A stretch of 64,000 nt of DNA from NCBI GenBank assembly GCA_011799875.1, contig CM022301.1, positions 88,803,667-88,867,666 of the forward strand, written 5' to 3'. This stretch comes from Thinopyrum elongatum. Its lineage: Eukaryota; Streptophyta; Magnoliopsida; Poales; Poaceae. A program made the translations under genes and the position numbers. Under the pieces are notes generated by a model. It was not told the DNA's origin. It was given only the letters and a program-made list of their open reading frames with translations, and made no database searches. Positions within the stretch are counted from its first letter, which is position 1; the number at the start of each line of letters is the position of its first letter. Shown in pieces: positions 21,787 to 31,124 of the stretch.

Positions 21787-22152
21787 TTTTTATTTATTTT
21801 TTGCCCCTCGTGACAAACATGTCGCACGTGCGCGATATATATTAACCCCGCTATATTCTTTTTGATGTTTCCTATATGTTTTAGCTCGCTGCTCATTGCT
21901 CACGCGTCTAGGGGCGGCTTTGTGGCGCGAAGAGCGCATTCTGAAAGGGGTGGAAAAATACGTGTTGCTGCGGTATAGAGGGAGGGGTGGAAACCGTGGT
22001 AAACTCGTCCCCGTGTTTGAGCGGGAGAGTAAGTAGTATAGGACATTATCCATTATTAGGCAACGGTTGTAATGGTAGTAAGAATGTACAATCATCTTTG
22101 AAGTGGACCTGGGAGTGGCAAGCATAAGGGACGAAGGCGGGGGTAACATGTT

Positions 22153-22257
22153 GGATGCGATCATGCCAGCACCAAAGCATCGGATCCCATCAGAACTTCG
22201 AAGTTAAGGTAGTACTAGGATGGGTGACCTCCTGGGAAGTCCTCGTGTTACATTCCC
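22153..22257 (+). pseudogene. 5S rRNA: 5S rRNA gene with 15-nt internal deletion
   Basis: 105 nt. A13G, T21C, C28T, C46T, G113A; nt 57-71, covering the end of the A box and most of the IE, are missing (GTTAAG joined to GTAGTACT). The partner at 59407 is full length, so the loss is recent. Confidence 0.9.
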
Positions 22258-22623
22258 TTTTTATTTATTTTTTGCGCCTCGTGACAAACATGTCGCACGT
22301 GCGCGATATATATTAACCCCGCTATATTCTTTTTGATGTTTCCTATATGTTTTAGCTCGCTGCTCATTGCTCACGCGTCTAGGGGCGGCTTTGTGGCGCG
22401 AAGAGCGCATTCTGAAAGGGTTGGAAAAATATGTGTTGCTGCGGTATAGAGGGAGGGGTGGGAACCGTGGTAAACTCGTCCCCGTGTTTGAGTGGGAGAG
22501 TAAGTAGTATAGGACATTATCCATTATTAGGCAACGGTTGTAATGGTAGTAAGAATGTACAATCGTCTTTAAAGTGGACCTGGGAGTGGCAAGCATAAGG
22601 GACGAAGGCGGGGGTAACATGTC

Positions 22624-22743
22624 GGATGGGATCATACCAGCACCAAAGCACCGGATACCATCAGAACTTCGAAGTTAAGCATGCTTGGGCGAGAGTAGTA
22701 CTAGGATGGGTGGCCTCCTGGGAAGTCCTCGTGTTACATTCCC
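22624..22743 (+). rRNA. 5S rRNA: 5S rRNA gene, delta
   Basis: 120 nt. Delta core changes plus C6G, which lies in helix I. Partner 59892. Confidence 0.91.
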
Positions 22744-23109
22744 TTTTTAAATATTTTTTGTGCCTCGTGACAAACATGTCGCACGTGCGCGATATATATT
22801 AACCCCGCTATATTATTTTTGACGTTTGCTATATGTTTTAGCTCGCTGCTCATTTCTCACGTGTCTAGGGGCGGTTTTGTGGCACGAAGAGCGCGTTCTG
22901 AAAGGGGTGGAAAAATGCGTGTTGCTGCGGTATAGAGGGAGGGGTGGAAACCGTGGTAAACTCGTCCCCGTGTTTTAGCGGGAGAGTATGTAGTATAGGA
23001 CATTATCCATTATTAGGCAACGGTTGTAATGGTAGTAAGAATGTACAATCGTCTTTGTAGTGGACCTGGGAGTGGCAAGCATAAGGGACGAAGGCGGGGG
23101 TAACATGTC

Positions 23110-23229
23110 GGATGCGATCATAGCAGCACTAAAGCACCGGATCCCATCAGAACTCCAAAATTAAGCGAGCTTGGGCGAGAGTAGTACTAGGATAGGTGAC
23201 CTCCTGGGAAGTCCTCGTGTTGCATTCCC
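23110..23229 (+). rRNA. 5S rRNA: 5S rRNA gene, epsilon-like
   Basis: 120 nt. C14G, G48A, G51A, T59A, G85A. The partner at 60378 keeps C14G and G85A but has lost the middle. Confidence 0.91.
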
Positions 23230-23595
23230 TTTTTAATTATTTTTTGCGCCTCGTGACAAACATATCGCACGTGCGCGATACATATAAACCCCGCTATATT
23301 ATTTTTAATGTTTGCGATATGTTTTAGCTCGCTGCTCATTACTCACGCGTCTAGGGGCGGCTTTGTGGCGCTAAGAGCGCGTTGTGAAAGTGGTGGAAAA
23401 ATACGTGTTGCTGCGGTATAGAGGGAGGTGTTGAAACCGTGGTAAACTCGTCTCCGTGTTTGAGCGGGAGAGTAAGTAGTATAGGACATTATCCATTATT
23501 AGGCAATGGGTTTATTGGTAGTAAGAATGTACAATCGTCTTTGAAGTGGACCCTGGAGTGGCAAGCATAAGGGAGGAAGGCAGGTGTAACATGTC

Positions 23596-23715
23596 GGATG
23601 CGATTATACCAGCACTAAAGCATCGAATGCGATCAGAACTCTGAAGTTAAGCGTGCTTGGGCGAGAGTAGTACTAGGATGGGTGACCTCCTGGGAAGTCC
23701 TTGTGTTGCATTTTC
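23596..23715 (+). rRNA. 5S rRNA: 5S rRNA gene, zeta
   Basis: 120 nt. C10T, C28T, G31A, C34G, C36G, C47T, C107T, C118T, C119T. Nt 31-40 now read AATGCGATCA, almost the gene's own first 11 bases. Directly upstream of the first LTR piece. Partner 60835. Confidence 0.9.
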
Positions 23716-23863
23716 TTTTTAATTATTTTTTGCGCCTCGTGACAAACATATCACACGTGCGTGATATATATTAGCCCCGCTATATTATTTTTGATGTTTG
23801 CGATATGTTTTAGCTCGCTGCTCATTGCTCACGCGTCTAGGGGCGGCTTTGTGGTGCGAAGAG

Positions 23864-24025
23864 TGATACGTCTCCGTCGTATCTACTTTTCCTCACACTT
23901 TTCCTCTTGTTCCAACTCTAATTTGCATGATTTGAATGAAACTGACCCGGACTGACGCTGTTTTAAGCAGAACTACCATGGTGTTGTTTTTGTAAAGAAA
24001 TAAAAGTTCTCGGAATTTAACGAAA
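23864..24025 (+). mobile_element. LTR retrotransposon fragment, 5' 162 bases of an LTR
   Basis: Starts TGATACGTCTCCGTCGTATC directly after spacer GCGAAGAG. Then follow LTR sequence with TTTGCATGATTTGAATGAAAC and AAATAAAAGTTCTCGGAAT, and an abrupt join to ATGTCGGATGC, seven bases before the next 5S gene. The start is typical of Triticeae gypsy-like LTRs (recognised from memory; family not assigned). The right end of the LTR, the internal region and any target-site duplication are missing. Confidence 0.8.
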
Positions 24026-24031
24026 AATGTC

Positions 24032-24167
24032 GGATGCAATCATACCAGCACCTAAGCACCAGATCCCATCAGAACTCCAAAGTTAAGCGTGCTTGGGCGA
24101 GAGTAGTACTGGGCGAGAGTAGTACTAGGATGGGTGACCTCCTGGGAAGTCCTCGTGTTACATTCCC
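24032..24167 (+). rRNA. 5S rRNA: 5S rRNA gene, beta, 16-nt duplication
   Basis: 136 nt. G7A, beta 5' changes, G48A with C46 kept, G113A. The LTR fragment ends seven bases upstream, so the -28 element and C-rich upstream region are gone; only ATGTC remains. Lost in copy 2. Confidence 0.88.
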
Positions 24168-24533
24168 TTTTTAATTATTTTTTGCGCCTCGTGACAAACA
24201 TGTCGCATGTGCGCGATATATATTAACCCCGCTATATAATTTTTTACGTTTGCTATATGTTTTAGCTCGCTGCTCATTGCTCACGCGTCTAGGGACGGCT
24301 TTGTGGCGCGAAAAGCGCATTCTGAAAGGGGTGGAAAAATACGTGTTGCTGCGGTATAGACGGAGGGGTGGAAACCGTGGTAAACTCGCCCCCGTGTTTG
24401 AGCGGGAGAGTAAGTAGTATAGGACATTATCCATTATTAGGCAACGGATGTAATGGTAGTAAGAATGTCTAATCGTCTTTGAAGTGGACCTGGGAGTGGC
24501 AAGCATAAGGGACGAAGGTGGGGGTAACATGTC

Positions 24534-24653
24534 GGATGCGATCGTACCAGCACTAAAGCACCGGATCCCATCAGAACTCCGAAGTTAGGCATGCTTGGGC
24601 GAGAGTAGTACTAGGATGGATGACCTCCAGGGAAGTCCTCGTGTTGCATTCCC
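24534..24653 (+). rRNA. 5S rRNA: 5S rRNA gene, gamma
   Basis: 120 nt. Gamma with A11G, A55G, G58A; two changes in the A box. No partner in copy 2. Confidence 0.91.
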
Positions 24654-25019
24654 TTTTAAATTATTTTTTGCGCCTCGTGACAAACATATCGCACGTGCGC
24701 GATATATATTAACCCCGCTATATTATTTTTTACGTTTGCGATATGTTTTAGCTCGCTGCTCATTGCTCACGCGTCTAGGGGCGGCTTTGTGGTGCGAAGA
24801 GTGTGTTCTGAAAGGGGTGGAAAAATACGTGTTGCTGCGGTATGGAGTGAGGGATGGAAACCGTGGTAAACTCGTTTCCGTGTTTGAGCGGGAGAGTAAG
24901 TAGTATAGGACATTATCCGTTAATAGGCAACGGTTGTAATGGTAGTAAGAAAGTACAATCATCTTTGCAGTGGACCTGGGAGTGGCAAGCATAAGGGATG
25001 AAAGCGGGAGTAACATGTC

Positions 25020-25155
25020 GGATGCGATCATACCTGCACCTAAGCACCAGATCCCATCAAAACTTCGAAGTTAAGCGTGCGTGGGCGAGAGTAGTACTGG
25101 GCGAGAGTAGTACTAGGATGGGTGACCTCGTGGGAATTCCTCGTGTTACATTCCC
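25020..25155 (+). rRNA. 5S rRNA: 5S rRNA gene, beta, 16-nt duplication
   Basis: 136 nt. Beta with A16T, G41A, T62G, C95G, G102T. C95G and G102T tie it to the copies at 21166 and 58420. No partner in copy 2. Confidence 0.88.
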
Positions 25156-25520
25156 TTTTTAATTATTTTTTGCGCCTCGTGACAAACATGTCGCACGCGC
25201 GCGATATATATTAACCCCGCTATATTATTTTTTACGTTTGCTATATGTTTTAGCTCGCTGCTCATTGCTCACGCGTCTAGGGACGGCTTTTTGGCGCGAA
25301 GAGCGCGTTCTGAAAGGGTCAAAAAATACGTGTTGCTGCGGTATAGACGGAGGGGTGGAAACCGTGGTAAACTCGTCCCCGTGTTTGAGCGGGAGAGTAA
25401 GCAGTATAGGACATTATCCATTATTAGGCAAGGGTTGTAATGGTAGTAAGAATGTACAATCGTCTTTGAAGTGGACCTGGGAGTGGCAAGCATATGGGAC
25501 GAAGGCGGGAGTAACATGTC

Positions 25521-25656
25521 GGATGCGATCATACCAGCACCTAAGCACCAGATCCCATCAGAACTTCGAAGTTAAGCGTGCTTGGGCGAGAGTAGTACTG
25601 GGCGAGAGTAGTATTAGGATGGGTGACCTTCTGGGAAGTCCTCGTGTTACATTCCC
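25521..25656 (+). rRNA. 5S rRNA: 5S rRNA gene, beta, 16-nt duplication
   Basis: 136 nt. Beta; C78T in the second repeat; C94T. Preceded by an A-class spacer, so a beta gene sits in the alpha position. No partner in copy 2. Confidence 0.88.
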
Positions 25657-26021
25657 TTTTTAATTATTTTTTGCGCCTCGTGATAAACATGTCGCACGTG
25701 CGCGATATATATTAACCCCGCTATATTATTTTTTATGTTTGCTATATGGTTTAGCTCGCTGCTCATTGCTCACGCGTCTAGCGACGGCTTTTTGGAGCGA
25801 AGAGCGCGTTCTGAAAGGGTGGAAAAATACGTGTTGCTGCGGTATAGACGGAGGGGTGGAAACCGTGGTAAACTCGTCCCCGTGTTTGAGCGGGAGAGTA
25901 AGTAGTATAGGACATTATCCATTATTAGGCAACAGTTGTAATGGTAGTAAGAATGTACAATCGTCTTTGCAGTGGACCTGGGAGTGCCAAGCATAAGGGA
26001 CGAAGGCGGGGGTAACATGTT

Positions 26022-26141
26022 GGATGCGATCATACCAGCACCAAAGCATCGGATCCCATCAGAACTTTGAAGTTAAGCGTGCTTGGGCGAGAGTAGTACT
26101 AGGGTGGGTGACCTCTCGGGAAGTCCTCGTGTTACATTCCC
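26022..26141 (+). rRNA. 5S rRNA: 5S rRNA gene, alpha/delta intermediate
   Basis: 120 nt. T21C, C28T, C46T, C47T, A83G, C95T, T96C, G113A. No partner in copy 2. Confidence 0.91.
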
Positions 26142-26506
26142 TTTTTAATTATTTTTTGCGCCTCGTGACAAACATGTCGCACGTGCGTGATATATATTAA
26201 CCCCGCTATATTCTTTTTGACGTCTCCTATATGTTTTAGCTCGCTGCTCATTGCTCACGCGTCTATGGGCGGCTTTGTGCCGCGAAGAGCGCGCTCTGAA
26301 AGGGTGGAAAAATACGTGTTGTTGCGGTATAGAGGGAGGGGTGGAAACCGTTGTAAACTCGTCGTCGTGTTTGAGCGGGAGAGTAAGTAGTATAGGACAT
26401 TATTCATTATTAGGCAACGGTTGTAATGGTAGTAAGAATGTACAATCGTCTTTGCAGTGGACCTGGGAGTCGCAAGCATAAGGGACGAAGGCGGGGGTAA
26501 CATGTT

Positions 26507-26626
26507 GGATGCGATCATACTAGCACCAAAGCACCGGATACCATCAGAACTTCGAAGTTAAGCATGCTTGGGCGAGAGTAGTACTAGGATGGGTGGCCTC
26601 CTGGGAAGTCCTCGTGTTACATTCCC
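26507..26626 (+). rRNA. 5S rRNA: 5S rRNA gene, delta
   Basis: 120 nt. Delta with C15T. Base -1 is T. Partner 61470 is the first gene after the LTR fragment in copy 2. Confidence 0.92.
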
Positions 26627-26992
26627 TTTTTAAATATTTTTTGCTCCTCATGACAAACATGTCGCACGTGCGCGATATATATTAACCCCGCTATATTATT
26701 TTTGACGTTTGCTATATGTTTTAGCTCGCTGCTCATTTCTCACGCGTCTAGGGGCTGTTTTGTGGCACGAAGAGCGCGTTCTGAAAGGGGTGGGAAAATG
26801 CGTGTTGCTGCGGTATAGAGGGAGGGGTGGAAACCGTGGTAAACTCGTCCCCGTGTTTGAGCGGGAGGGTATGCAGTATAGGACATTATCCGTTATTAGG
26901 CAATGGTTGTAATGGTAGTAAGAATGTACAATCGTCTTTGCAGTGGATCTGGGAGTGGCAAGCATAAGGGACGAAGGCGGGGGTAACATGTC

Positions 26993-27112
26993 GGATGCGA
27001 TCATACCAGCACTAAAGCACCGGATCCCATCAGAACTCCAAAATTAAGCGTGCTTGGGCGAAAGTAGTACTAGGATGGGTGACCTCCTGGGAAGTCCTTG
27101 TGTTGCATTACC
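26993..27112 (+). rRNA. 5S rRNA: 5S rRNA gene, epsilon
   Basis: 120 nt. Epsilon with C107T. C118A opens the G1-C118 pair of helix I. Partner 61956. Confidence 0.92.
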
Positions 27113-27478
27113 TTTTTAATTATTTTTTGCGCCTCGTGACAAACATATCGCACGTGCGCGATATATATTTACCCCGCTATATTATTTTTAATGTTTGCGA
27201 TATGTTTTAGCTCGCTGCTCATTACTCACGCGTCTAGGGGCGGCTTTGTGGCGCGAAGAGCGCGTTGTGAAAGGGGCGGAAAAATACGTGTTGTTGCGGT
27301 ATAGAGGGAGGGGTGGAAACCGTGGTAAACTCGTCGCCGTGTTTGAGCGGGAGAGTAAGTAGTATAGGACATTATTCATTATTAGGCAACGGTTGTAATG
27401 GTAGTAAGAATGTACAATCGTCTTTGCAGTGGACCTGGGAGTCGCAAGCATAAGGGACGAAGGCGGGGGTAACATGTT

Positions 27479-27598
27479 GGATGCGATCATACCAGCACCA
27501 AAGCACCGGATACCATCAGAACTTCGAAGTTAAGCATGCTTGGGCGAGAGTAGTACTAGGATGGGTGGCCTCCTGGGAAGTCCTCGTGTTACATTCCC
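27479..27598 (+). rRNA. 5S rRNA: 5S rRNA gene, delta
   Basis: 120 nt, delta changes only. Partner 62442. Confidence 0.92.
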
Positions 27599-27964
27599 TT
27601 TTTAAATATTTTTTGCGCCTCATGACAAACATGTCGCACGTGCGCGATATATATTAACCCCGCTATATTATTTTTGACGTTTGCTATATGTTTTAGCTTG
27701 CTGCTCATTTCTCACGCGTCTAGGGGCGGTTTTGTGGCACGAAGAGCGCGTTCTGAAAGTGGTGAAAAAATGCGTGTTGCTGCGGTATAGAGGGAGGGGT
27801 GGAAACCGTGGTAAACTCGTCCCCGTGTTTGAGCGGGAGGGTATGCAGTATAGGACATTATCCGTTATTAGGCAACGGTTGTAATGGTAGTAAGAATGTA
27901 CAATCGTCTTTGCAGTGGATCTGGGAGTGGCAAGCATAAGGGACGAAGGCGGGGGTAACATGTC

Positions 27965-28084
27965 GGTTGCGATCATACCAGCACTAAAGCACCGGATCCC
28001 ATCAGAACTCCAAAATTAAGCGTGCTTGGGCGAAAGTAGTACTAGGATGGGTGACCTCCTGGGAAGTCCTCGTGTTGCATTACC
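27965..28084 (+). rRNA. 5S rRNA: 5S rRNA gene, epsilon
   Basis: 120 nt. Epsilon with A3T (GGTTGCG). Partner 62928. Confidence 0.92.
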
Positions 28085-28450
28085 TTTTTAATTATTTTTT
28101 GCGCCTCGTGACAAACATATCGCACGTGCGCGATATATATTTACCCCGCTATATTATTTTTAATGTTTGCGATATGTTTTAGCTCGCTGCTCATTACTCA
28201 CGCGTCTAGGGGCGGCTTTGTGGCGCGAAGAGCGCGTTGTGAAAGGGGCGGAAAAATTCGTGTTGCTGCGGTATAGAGTGAGGGGTTGAAACCATGGTAA
28301 ACTCGTCTCCGTGTTTGAGCGGGAGAGTAAGTAGTATAGGACATTATCCATTATTAGGCAACGGTTGTAATTGTAATAAGAATGTACAATCGTCTTTGCA
28401 GTGGACCTGGGAGTGGCAAGCATAAGGGAGGAAGGCAGGTGTAACATGTC

Positions 28451-28570
28451 GGATGCGATTATACCAGCAGTAAAGCATCGGATGCGTTCAGAACTCTGAA
28501 GTTAAGCGTTCTTGGGCGAGAGTGGTACTAGGATGGGTGACCTCCTGGGAAGTCCTCGTGTTGCATTTCC
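28451..28570 (+). rRNA. 5S rRNA: 5S rRNA gene, zeta
   Basis: 120 nt. C10T, C20G, C28T, C34G, C36G, A37T, C47T, G60T, A74G, C118T. Directly upstream of the 1.3-kb LTR, as the other zeta gene is upstream of the short LTR piece. Partner 63414. Confidence 0.9.
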
Positions 28571-28718
28571 TTTTTAATTATTTTTTGCGCCTCGTGACAA
28601 ACATATCGCACGTGCGCGATATATATTAAACCCGCTATATTATTTTTTATGTTTGCGATATGTTTTAGCTCGCTGCTCATTGCTCACGCGTCTAGGGGCG
28701 GCTTTGTGGCGCGAAGAG

Positions 28719-30010
28719 TGATACGTCTCCGTCGTATCTACTTTTCCTAACACTTTTCCTCTTGTTCCAACTCTAATTTGCATGATTTGAATGAAACTAA
28801 CCTGGACCGACGCTGTTTTAAGCAGAACTACCATAGTGTTGTTTTTGTGTAGAAATAAAAGTTCTCGGAATGGAACAAAACTTTGCGAGGAATTTTTATA
28901 CAATAAAATAAAAATACTGGAGCCAAGAACCACCGGAGGGGGGCACCTGGGTGGGCACAACCCACCAGGGCGTGCCACCCCCTCCAGGCGCGCCCAGGTG
29001 GGTTGTCCCCCCTGGTGGCCCCGCAGACCCTGAAACCGACGCTATAAAATCCTATTTTTCCAAAAAAAACCAGGGAGAAAGAATTATCGCGTTCCACGAG
29101 ACGGAGCCGCCGCCACCTCCTGTTCTTCATCGGGAGGCCAGATCTGGAGTCCGTTTGGGGCTCCGGAGAGGGGGATCTTTGGTATTCGTCATCACCAACC
29201 CTTCTCCATCGCCAATTCCATGATGCTCCCCACCGGGAGTGAGTAATTCCTTCGTAGGCTCGCTGGTCGGTGAGGAGTTGGATGAGATTCATCATTTAAT
29301 CGAGTTAGTTTTGTTAGGGCTTGATCCCTAGTATCCATTATGTTTTGAGATTGATGTTGCTATGACTTTGCCATGCTTAATGTTTGTCACTTTGGGCCCG
29401 GGTGCCATGATTTCAGATCTGAACCGTTTATGTTATCACCATTATATCCATGTTCTAGATCCAATCTTGCAAGTTATAGTCACCTACTACGTGTTATGAT
29501 TCTGCAACCCCGGAGTGACAATAGTCGGGACCACTCCCGGTGATGACCGTAGTTTGAGGAGTTCATGTATTCACCGTGTGTAAATGCTTTATTCCGGTTC
29601 TCTATTAAAAGGAGGCCTTAATATCCCTTAGTTTCCAATATGGACCCCGCTGCCATGGGAGGGTAGGACAAAAGATGCCATGCAAGTTCTTTCCATAAGC
29701 ACGTATGACTATTTACGGAATACATGCCTACATTATATTTATGAACTGGAGCTAGTGCCGTATCGCCCTAGGTTATAACTATCTCATGATGAATATCATC
29801 CAACAAATTACCGATCCAATGCCTACGATTTTCCTAAATATTGATCTTGCTAAGTTACTACTGCTGCTATTACTATTGCACTTGCTAAGTTACTACTGCT
29901 ATCACTGTTACCGTTACTGTTGCTGCTGCTACTATTATCAAAACTATCATACTACTTTGCTACTGATCACTTTGCTGCAGATAATTAATCTCCAGGTGTG
30001 ATTGAATTGA
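28719..30010 (+). mobile_element. Truncated LTR (1.3 kb) of a Triticeae-type Ty3/gypsy retrotransposon
   Basis: Begins TGATACGTCTCC after GCGAAGAG, the same spacer position as the fragment at 23864. It contains a C-rich inverted-repeat patch (28944-29018), a CTATAAAAT box (29042-29050), landmark phrases of wheat gypsy LTRs such as ACCACTCCCGGTGATGACCG and GGACCCCGCTGCCATGGGAG, and a TTACTACTGCTG-type low-complexity tract (29855-29945). It breaks off after GTGTGATTGAATTGA, where related LTRs would continue to a terminal CA. No gag-pol, primer-binding site or second LTR is present, and no open frame looks real. Solo, truncated, oriented with the genes. Confidence 0.85.
28944..29018. repeat. C-rich inverted repeat inside LTR
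   Basis: ACAACCCACC (28957-28966) pairs with GGTGGGTTGT (28997-29006), and CCACCAGGG (28962-28970) with CCCTGGTGG (29010-29018). GC-rich hairpins of this kind are usual in leaders of Triticeae gypsy LTRs (family knowledge). Confidence 0.6.
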
Positions 30011-30045
30011 CCTGGGAGTGGACCTGGGAGTGGACCTGGGAGTGG
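30002..30045 (+). repeat. Triplicated 13-base motif at LTR-spacer junction
   Basis: GACCTGGGAGTG occurs three times in tandem where other spacers have it once. It sits where the truncated LTR (ATTGAATTGA) meets the spacer, sharing TTGAC-like sequence with the break point. Confidence 0.8.
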
Positions 30046-30049
30046 CAAG

Positions 30050-30056
30050 CATAAGG
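30050..30056 (+). promoter_or_regulatory. TATA-like element near -28 of 5S gene (representative)
   Basis: CATAAGG lies at -30 to -24 of the near-consensus gene at 30080, with C at -1. Plant 5S genes typically need an AT-rich element near -28 and C at -1 for polymerase III start selection. The same heptamer sits at the same distance in nearly every unit here. In units at 9070 and 45880 it reads CATTAGG. Confidence 0.6.
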
Positions 30057-30128
30057 GACGAAGGCGGGGGTAACATGTCGGATGCGATCATACCAGCACT
30101 AAAGCACCGGATCCCATCAGAACTCCGA

Positions 30129-30143
30129 AGTTAAGCATGCTTG
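30129..30143 (+). promoter_or_regulatory. A box of 5S internal control region (representative)
   Basis: Gene nt 50-64 of the copy at 30080, reading AAGTTAAGCATGCTT here (consensus has GCGTG). This is the 5' part of the internal promoter bound by TFIIIA in plant 5S genes. The G58A change falls inside it. Confidence 0.6.
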
Positions 30144-30145
30144 GG

Positions 30146-30151
30146 CGGGAG
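30146..30151 (+). promoter_or_regulatory. Intermediate element (IE) of 5S internal promoter (representative)
   Basis: Gene nt 67-72. This copy reads CGGGAG where the consensus is CGAGAG (A69G). The IE lies inside the segment (nt 64-79) that is duplicated in many beta genes. Confidence 0.55.
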
Positions 30152-30158
30152 TAGTACT

Positions 30159-30176
30159 AGGATGGGTGACCTCCTG
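30159..30176 (+). promoter_or_regulatory. C box of 5S internal promoter (representative)
   Basis: Gene nt 80-97, intact in this copy (AGGATGGGTGACCTCCTG). Gamma genes carry G87A and T96A here. In beta genes with the 16-nt duplication it is pushed 16 bases away from the A box. Confidence 0.6.
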
Positions 30177-30199
30177 GGAAGTCGTCGTGTTGCATTCCC

Positions 30200-30215
30200 T
30201 TTTTAAATATTTTTT
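30200..30215 (+). terminator. Polymerase III T-run terminator with back-up run (representative)
   Basis: TTTTT directly after gene nt 120 and a second run of six T at 30210-30215. Polymerase III stops at runs of four or more T. Alpha, beta, delta and epsilon genes have T5; gamma genes have T4; the back-up T6 is kept in most units. Confidence 0.8.
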
Positions 30216-30564
30216 GAGCCTCGTGACAAACATATCGCACATGCGCGATATATAGTAACCACGCTATATTATTTTTGGCGTGTGCGACATGTTTTAGCTC
30301 GCTGCTCATTGCTCACGCGTCTAGGGTTGGCTTTGTGGCACGAAGAGCGCGTTCTGAATGGGTGGGAAAATACGTGGTGCTGCGGTATAGAGGGAGGGGT
30401 GGAAACCATGGTAAACTGGTCTCCGTGTTTGAGTGGGAGAGTAAGTAGCATAGGACATTATCCATTATTAGGCAACGGTTGTAATGGTAGTAAGAATGTA
30501 CAGTCGTCTTTGCAGTGGACCAGGGAGTGGCAAGCATAAGGGACGAAGGCGGGGGTAACATGTC

Positions 30565-30684
30565 GGATGCAATCATACCAGCACTAAAGCACCGGATCCC
30601 ATCAGAACTCCGAAGTTAAGCATGCTTGGGCGAGAGTAGTACTAGGATGGGTGACGTCCTGGGAAGTCGTCGTGTTGCATTCCC
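30565..30684 (+). rRNA. 5S rRNA: 5S rRNA gene, near consensus
   Basis: 120 nt. G7A, G58A, C92G, C105G. Its spacer recurs with that of 33609. Confidence 0.93.
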
Positions 30685-31050
30685 TTTTTAAATATTTTTT
30701 GCGCCTCGTGATAAACATATCGTATGTGCGCGGTATATAGTATACCCGCTATATTATTTTTGCCGTTTGCAACATGTTTTTGCTCGCTGCTCATTGCTCA
30801 CGCGTCTAGGGACGACTTTGTGGTGCGAAGAGCGCGTTCTGAAAGGGATGGAAAAATACGTGTTGCTGCGGTATAGAGGGAGGGGTGGAAACAGTTGTAA
30901 ACTGGTCTCCGTGTTTTAGCGGGAGAGTAAGTAGCATAGGACATTATCCATTATTAGGCAACGGTTGTAATGGTAGTAAGAATGTACAGTCGTCTTTGCA
31001 TTGGACCAGGGAGTGGCAAGCATAAGGGACGAAGGCGGGGGTAACATGTC

Positions 31051-31124
31051 GGATGCGATCATACCAGCACTAAAGCACCGGATCCCATCAGAACTCCGAA
31101 GTTAAGCATGCTTGGGCGAGAGTA
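31051..31124 (+). pseudogene. 5S rRNA: Truncated 5S gene, 5' 74 nt
   Basis: Intact to nt 74 with only G58A, then GAGAGTA runs straight into spacer GAGAGTAAGTAGTATAGG. The shared GAGAGTA is the likely crossover point. C box, 3' helix and terminator are missing, and the next gene starts only 195 bases downstream. Confidence 0.9.

Larger units (their letters stand above)
26142..28084 (+). repeat. Delta-epsilon dimer, period 972
   Basis: Genes at 26507 and 26993 repeat at 27479 and 27965, alternating delta (C34A, G58A, A90G) and epsilon (G48A, G51A, G70A, C118A). The spacers alternate in step: delta genes are preceded by GTCGCAAGC, epsilon genes by GGATCTGGGAGTGG. The block is repeated at 61470-63047. 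Confidence 0.85.
1235..29037 (+). repeat. Large duplicated block, copy 1
   Basis: Same order of units, private variants and LTR insertions as 37528-64000. Offsets of matched genes: 36,293 (1235-3210), 37,280 (4197-4683), 36,794 (5670-6642), 36,810 (7127-9070), 36,747 (9618-11075), 38,204 (11561-14491), 38,225 (14856-15827), about 37,254 (17284-22153), 37,268 (22624-23110), 37,239 (23596 and first LTR piece), 34,963 (26507-29037). Each offset change is a countable gain or loss of bases or whole units. The left edge is uncertain by about one unit. Confidence 0.85.
30080..30199 (+). rRNA. 5S rRNA: 5S rRNA gene, near consensus
   Basis: 120 nt. Only G58A, A69G and C105G. C box and both ends intact, GCATTCCC end, TTTTT terminator. 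One of the better candidates for an active gene here, though its upstream region includes the triplicated junction repeat. Confidence 0.94.

Noticed and set aside
23700..24170. A 5S-containing TRIM element (Cassandra type)
   Set aside because: Cassandra carries 5S promoter sequence inside its LTR. Here the LTR piece interrupts a normal 5S spacer and carries no 5S sequence of its own.
28828..29295. 155-codon frame on the - strand in the LTR
   Set aside because: It lies within GC-rich LTR leader sequence, shows no retroviral-type domain, and is antisense to the element.
29786..30001. 71-codon plus-strand frame rich in L, Y and C
   Set aside because: Produced by the TTACTACTGCTG low-complexity tract of the LTR.
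28719..30010. A complete LTR retrotransposon
   Set aside because: There is only one incomplete LTR: no second LTR, primer-binding site, gag-pol or target-site duplication.
30700..30800. A separate promoter or gene in the unusual GGTATATAGTATACCCGC spacers (30.7 and 33.8 kb)
   Set aside because: They align with the ordinary spacer and differ by scattered substitutions only.
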